64,000 nucleotides of DNA from Rotaria socialis (taxonomy: Eukaryota > Rotifera > Eurotatoria > Philodinida > Philodinidae): positions 32,454-96,453 of the forward strand of contig CAJNYU010001785.1 in the NCBI GenBank assembly GCA_905331475.1. The letters run 5' to 3'. Position 1 is the first letter of the stretch; every line of letters begins with the position of its first letter. This document shows, one piece after another, positions 61,662 through 64,000 of this stretch. The position numbers were made by a program, and so were the translations under genes. The notes under the pieces are model-generated. The model did no database searches. It was given only the letters and a program-made list of their open reading frames with translations, and was not told the DNA's origin.

Positions 61662-62231
61662 ACTATCGATAATATCGTGTTTGACGATGTTATATTTCCA
61701 CGAGCTAATTTATTAGCTGCTCTTCTTTATCAAATGGATGGTGTATCGATAGCCGTTCCATTACCTCATGCTCATCTGATGTCATTTATTGAAGTTTTTA
61801 ACAACACAAATACGTGCCAAAATCATATCATCGCGAACAATCAAAAGGAAATCAAATTATTTGTTCACCAGCACAATATGCAACGGTTATTGGAGAATTC
61901 ATTTGTCGACACAGTACCTCAACTAGCCAAGATAAATATTTTTTGTTCATCGCCAGGATCGAAAGCATTTTGGTCTACATATACACAACGGTACAGAAGA
62001 ATAATTGAACAACCATTTTTATACAATGAACTTAATTTTGAATTATTATTGTTCGGTTGTAAGCATATAAAGCAATTATGCGAGTGTCCGGAGTTTTCTG
62101 GTGATAACTCTATAAGGAATAGATTGAACGAGGACTTTAGAAACATTAGTGAAGCTTTGGCTAGTATTTTATTGCAAAAAATTACAAATTTAAATGACCA
62201 AATTAGACTAAGTGAAGAGGCACAATATTGA
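61662..62231 (+). CDS. unrecognised protein, 5' end unresolved
   Basis: An open frame from after a stop at 61659-61661 to the stop at 62229-62231. The first in-frame ATG is 61734, but coding-like sequence (VFDDVIFPRANLLAALLY) extends upstream of it, so an upstream exon or a frameshift is likely. The encoded 160-185 residues are soluble and mostly helical at the C-terminal end (RNRLNEDFRNISEALASIL). It could be the last exon of the gene ending at 61587 if that stop is an error. Family not recognised. Confidence 0.45.
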   Translation, partial: TIDNIVFDDVIFPRANLLAALLYQMDGVSIAVPLPHAHLMSFIEVFNNTNTCQNHIIANNQKEIKLFVHQHNMQRLLENSFVDTVPQLAKINIFCSSPGSKAFWSTYTQRYRRIIEQPFLYNELNFELLLFGCKHIKQLCECPEFSGDNSIRNRLNEDFRNISEALASILLQKITNLNDQIRLSEEAQY

Positions 62232-62289
62232 CTCTTTGCTTAACCTGTTTTTTTTTATCGGTAGATAGAAATAAAATACATGTGAAGTC

Positions 62290-62326
62290 AGGTGTGAATG
62301 TCAGAGATGATGTAAATCACACCCAC
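62290..62326. repeat. G-rich/C-rich hairpin copy 9 (degenerate)
   Basis: AGGTGTGAATG, a loop of about 17 bases, then TCACACCCACA. The core GGTGTGA/TCACACC is perfect. It lies about 60 bp past the stop at 62231. Confidence 0.55.
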
Positions 62327-62971
62327 ATGCATCAATACCAAACATCTGTAAAACACAGAATAAAAAAATTTTGTCTTAAAGAATTCTGTCATTCGCCTGA
62401 AGATTCTTTTTATATGGCTACTATGCTAAATCTCGAATAAGTTTTTTTTCAAAAAATATGTCTATATAGTAACCTAATATCTTTATGTTTCGCGTATAAG
62501 GAAAATGATTCTATGAGATGGATATAAAAACACAAAAAAACAGGGAGAAATTGTTAAACACAATCTAATGTAGTTGGCTGCTGTTGCAACGGTAATGATA
62601 AATCACTCAAAACATTTCTTAGCTGTTGTTGTAGTTTTATGTTCATCGCAAATTGCCTGAAAAAAATTCTTGGTCGTTACTTATTGTATTAGAAGGTCGA
62701 CTGTCTTCTAATATATTCGATAGTACGACGTTTTCAGGGACCGTTCTATTGTGTCTCATTTATTTTCATAATATTTAATTATGCAGATTTTTCAGAAAAT
62801 CATAACAATTTTGAAGAATTCGGGAAGAAATTATGCAGTTTTTCTAATTTTATTCAAATAAATAGAAATTAAATATAATTATGACGTTTCGACAATCGAA
62901 GTTGCCTTCTTCCTCCGTCCCCCTATCATAATATATAAACGAAAAAAAATAAAAATAAAAATACATGAGAT
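62327..62971. other. intergenic, no gene seen
   Basis: About 650 bp of AT-rich sequence. Nothing recognisable. Confidence 0.5.
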
Positions 62972-63430
62972 GCCTAGTTCGAATTCAAATATAAATGGGC
63001 ATCCAACTGCATGGTATCAATTCGAAAATAAATGATAGAAATAGATTTAGTTTAAGATGGAGTGAGTGTGGGCTTAGGGAGACTAAGGAATAACTGTGGG
63101 TGGCGGTGCGCGTGAGGGGTGGGTAGGAGGGGTACCCAGGGTACTTTAAATGTGGTTGTGGGTGATGGATACCATGGAGGAGTGTTCAGATGTGGGTGGG
63201 TGTGAAGGGTACCCGGAAGGGGTGCAGAGGGGGGTATCCGGGATACTATAGATGTGGTCGTGATTGATGGATACCATGGAGGAGTGCTCAAATGTAGGTA
63301 CGGGTAAGGGTATATATGTATTCATATGTCGCATATATCGGAAAGTTAAACTAAAACTAAATCTATTTCTAGATTTAGTTTTAGTTTAACTTTTTCTTTT
63401 CTCCATTTATATTCGAACTCGAATTAGACA
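62972..63430 (+). mobile_element. non-autonomous TIR element, TTCGAATATAAATGG family
   Basis: The left end TTCGAATTCAAATATAAATGG is matched in inverse at the right end by CCATTTATATTCGAACTCG. The interior contains G-rich iterations (GAGTGTGGGC, GTGGGTGATGG, TGTGGGTGGGTGTG), two copies of a segment with GATGGATACCATGGAGGAGT (about 63165 and 63267), and an inner palindrome of AACTAAATCT against AGATTTAGTT. No coding capacity. A truncated reversed copy lies in the intron at 13475-13677. Confidence 0.75.
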
Positions 63431-64000
63431 GCTACTCATTAAATATTAATCAATATATCTATTACAGTTGACATTAGAATTTAGTTGAAATTGGAATAAT
63501 AGATTTAATTAAAGATAGAGAAAATAGACACAAAAGAGAGCGAAGACACGAAAAGAAAAGAAGAAAAGGAATTCAAAAATCAAAATGTGAATAAAATTAT
63601 ATGAACGATATGGAAATTTTTTTCTACCAGTTAGATTTAGCAAACTATTTTCTAATTAATCATAATTTAGATTTCTTTTTTAAATTAATGACCAAAACAA
63701 AAAAGAGCTTTTATTTCTGATTTTTCACTTATCTCAACGCGCTCTCATCTCCCTTGTATGACTCACACAATAATTAATGTATCTTGCTGAACTGATACTT
63801 TAATATTGAAAGAAAATAAAATACTTTGTTGATTATGACATTAATGTTGCATCATTAAATAAATACTTATTTATCCGAATTTTACACTTTAAAAATTTAG
63901 TAGAATCTATTAATATCTAACTTTTTTGTCATCATTTCTTTATTAATTTAAGCTTTTATAATTGATAATCGTCACTATGAAACAGACAATGATTAGACAT
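63431..64000. other. window end, no gene seen
   Basis: 570 bp of AT-rich sequence with no exon or repeat that I can support. Confidence 0.5.

Noticed and set aside
60032-62326. G-rich hairpins as transcription terminators after the AIG1 gene and after 62231
   Set aside because: Two copies lie just past stops, but others lie in gene deserts, beside pseudogenes or far from 3' ends, and eukaryotic Pol II termination does not use such hairpins.

Overview
The window looks like nuclear DNA of a small-genome metazoan, most likely a bdelloid rotifer. It is AT-rich with compact genes. Nearly all introns are GT-AG and 45-80 bp long. The conserved proteins (RUVBL1, ARV1, METAP2, TRAPPC1, MEMO1, DEGS1-type desaturases, COMT) are animal-like. 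Accessory genes of kinds that are expanded in bdelloids (ADP-ribosyltransferase-TPR fusions, single-LRR-exon genes, serpentine receptors) sit beside them. G-rich tracts built on GGGTGTGGGTG resemble the TGTGGG telomere unit I recall being reported for bdelloids. The assignment is an inference; no rRNA, tRNA or mitochondrial marker is present.

Layout. 0-17.6 kb is mostly housekeeping or secreted genes: a granulin (-), an unrecognised two-exon gene (+), a catechol O-methyltransferase (+), a PTB-like scaffold protein (+) tail-to-tail with a single-pass membrane protein (-), a small secreted Cys-rich protein whose signal peptide is split by an intron (+), and RUVBL1 (+) tail-to-tail with ARV1 (-), 23 bp apart. 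17.7-24.7 kb is gene-poor, with a broken GPCR, G-rich hairpins and a TIR element. 24.8-29.8 kb holds two convergent, diverged sphingolipid desaturase paralogues. 30.2-34.3 kb is a tight same-strand trio METAP2-TRAPPC1-MEMO1, in which the two downstream genes have an acceptor-like TTTTTCAG at or just before the ATG, as in a trans-spliced operon.

From 34.5 to 62.2 kb the content is accessory: an ADP-ribosyltransferase-TPR fusion and a truncated copy of its TPR part, a 15-repeat LRR gene with one repeat per 84-nt exon, a ubiquitin-PARP-like fusion, an AIG1/GIMAP-type GTPase and two unrecognised genes. One of these may share the N-terminal domain of the ADP-ribosyltransferase. The region resembles an immune or stress effector neighbourhood; that reading is inferred from domain types only.

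The most unusual signal is repetitive. At least nine short hairpins (G-rich arm, 14-35 base loop, C-rich arm, always in that order) are dispersed from 17.7 to 62.3 kb. Their arms co-vary within a copy, and two of them bound a truncated gene fragment exactly where its homology to the intact gene ends. A second layer is a set of short TIR elements (ACCCAGGTCG, CCCATGTAAA, AAGGGG-ACAGCAGACTCC and TTCGAATATAAATGG termini) whose interiors are degenerate iterations of one short motif in both orientations. Two ambiguous bases (50465, 56912) lie exactly at edges of inverted-repeat structures and may mark assembly joins.
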